This document shows positions 6,158-7,019 of a DNA stretch of 7,019 bases, in pieces. Numbering within the stretch: the first letter of the stretch is position 1; each line of letters opens with the position of its first letter. Made by a program: the position numbers and the translations under genes. This DNA comes from Bacteroidales bacterium UBA3868 (GTDB lineage: Bacteria; Bacteroidota; Bacteroidia; Bacteroidales; WCHB1-69): contig DGGS01000214.1 of NCBI GenBank assembly GCA_002392325.1, positions 328 to 7,346 on the forward strand. Direction: 5' to 3'. The notes beneath the pieces are model-generated. The model was not told the DNA's origin and did not search any database. It was given only the letters and a program-made list of their open reading frames with translations.

Positions 6158-7019
6158 ATGGACAGCAAGAAAACCATAACCGTAACCTCTCCGCTTCTCC
6201 CCTCATTGGATGAGTTCATACCCTATCTGCAGCAGATTTGGGACAGCAAGTGGATTACCAACAACGGACAATTCCACAAAAAGTTGGAAGTCGCGCTGGC
6301 CGAATACCTTGGTGTCCAGTATGTTTCGTTGTTCACCAACGGCACGCTACCGCTGATAACCGCTCTGCAGGCCTTGGGCATCACGGGCGAAGTGATCACC
6401 ACTCCTTACAGTTTTGTGGCCACCACCCACGCCTTATGGTGGAACGGGATAAAGCCGGTTTTCGTGGACATTGACCCACGCACCTGCAACTTGGATCCTG
6501 ACAAGATTGAGGCGGCCATCACGGAGAAAACCACAGCCATCATGCCGGTGCATTGTTATGGGATTCCTTGCGATACGGAGAGGATACAGGCCATTGCGGA
6601 CAAATACGGTTTGAAAATCATCTATGATGCAGCCCACGCTTTTGGCGTTCAAGTAAATGGTGAGAGCATTTTGAAGGCGGGCGACATGTCCACGCTGAGT
6701 TTCCATGCCACCAAGGTGTACAACACGGTGGAGGGAGGTGCGCTCATCTGCCATGATGCGGAAACGAAGAAGCAGATTGACTTCCTGAAGAACTTCGGTT
6801 TTGCTGGAGAGACAGAAGTAGTAGGTCCTGGCATCAATTCAAAAATGGACGAGATGCGCAGTGCATACGGCTTGCTAAACCTGAAGCAAGTAGATGCCGC
6901 CATCGAAGCACGTCACAAAGTTGCCGTCAAATACCGTGAAGCCCTGAGAGATGTTGCTGGCATTGAGTACTGGGACGACCTCCCTGGTGTGAAACATAAC
7001 TACAGCTATTTCCCCATCT
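6158..7019 (+). CDS. DegT/DnrJ/EryC1/StrS family sugar aminotransferase, 3'-partial
   Basis: This is a PLP-dependent (fold type I) aminotransferase acting on a nucleotide-linked keto-sugar; 287 codons lie in the window and about 80-100 more are expected. Signatures in order: SKWITNNG (30-37), substrate/PLP region TNGTLPLITALQ (60-71), TTPYSFVAT (81-89), MPVHCYG (129-135), YDAAHAFG with D157 (the Asp that pairs with the PLP ring nitrogen) and SFHATKVYNTVEGG (181-194) with K186 as the Schiff-base lysine. The N-terminal ITVTSPLLPSLDEF and the SFHATKV block recall VioA-type enzymes, which make dTDP-4-amino-4,6-dideoxy-D-glucose (viosamine). That specificity is recalled resemblance, not shown, so no symbol is given. 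Neighbouring gmhA supports a surface-glycan role. Two out-of-frame ATGs (6141, 6145) lie in the leader; 6158 is chosen because it gives the family N-terminus. Confidence 0.92.
   Translation, partial: MDSKKTITVTSPLLPSLDEFIPYLQQIWDSKWITNNGQFHKKLEVALAEYLGVQYVSLFTNGTLPLITALQALGITGEVITTPYSFVATTHALWWNGIKPVFVDIDPRTCNLDPDKIEAAITEKTTAIMPVHCYGIPCDTERIQAIADKYGLKIIYDAAHAFGVQVNGESILKAGDMSTLSFHATKVYNTVEGGALICHDAETKKQIDFLKNFGFAGETEVVGPGINSKMDEMRSAYGLLNLKQVDAAIEARHKVAVKYREALRDVAGIEYWDDLPGVKHNYSYFPI

Noticed and set aside
6141..6179. A 12-residue upstream open frame (ATG 6141) in the aminotransferase leader, and another ATG at 6145
   Set aside because: Both are out of frame, have no visible ribosome-binding signal and encode nothing recognisable. 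They are probably chance ATGs in an A/T-rich leader.

Overview
The window looks like chromosomal DNA of an anaerobic member of the Bacteroidota, probably Bacteroidales. Three things point this way. Four genes are preceded by the Bacteroidota-type -7 promoter element TAnnTTTG (TACATTTG twice, TATCTTTG, TATTTTTG). The leaders are short, A/T-rich and lack a Shine-Dalgarno sequence. The gene content fits: a trimeric-type [FeFe] hydrogenase, a secreted CotH-family protein and a lipoprotein aldo/keto reductase. The species cannot be named from the sequence alone.

Layout. (1) 1-1846, plus strand: the end of a hydrogenase operon. It holds the C-terminal three quarters of an [FeFe] hydrogenase catalytic subunit (hydA-like, 5' end outside the window), then a NuoE-like [2Fe-2S] subunit (hydC-like), closed by a strong intrinsic terminator at 1865-1897. 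(2) 1895-4093, plus strand: a new promoter whose -33 element lies in the terminator T-tract drives a small DUF937 protein. 27 bases later comes a secreted CotH-type kinase-like protein with an N-terminal chitobiase-C-like domain. (3) 4155-5466, plus strand: a lipoprotein-type aldo/keto reductase with a C-terminal two-[4Fe-4S] domain and a non-canonical catalytic tetrad. (4) 5463-6041, minus strand: gmhA, sedoheptulose-7-phosphate isomerase, whose stop codon overlaps that of the reductase. (5) 6158-7019, plus strand: the first 287 codons of a DegT/DnrJ/EryC1/StrS sugar aminotransferase, divergent from gmhA, with back-to-back promoters in the 116-bp gap.

How the genes work together. HydA and the NuoE-like protein, with a NuoF-like subunit expected just upstream, would form a cytoplasmic complex. 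It would couple NAD(P)H and ferredoxin oxidation to H2 production during fermentation, or run in reverse. GmhA and the aminotransferase suggest the edge of a surface-glycan (LPS or capsule sugar) locus. The DUF937/CotH pair and the lipoprotein reductase are envelope-related or uncharacterised. No RNA genes, mobile elements, CRISPR arrays or long repeats were seen, and no gene-free stretch exceeds 120 bases.

The most unusual element is the reductase: a complete cytosolic-type Fe-S aldo/keto reductase carrying a Sec/lipoprotein signal, with His and Asn where the family normally has its catalytic Lys and Tyr.
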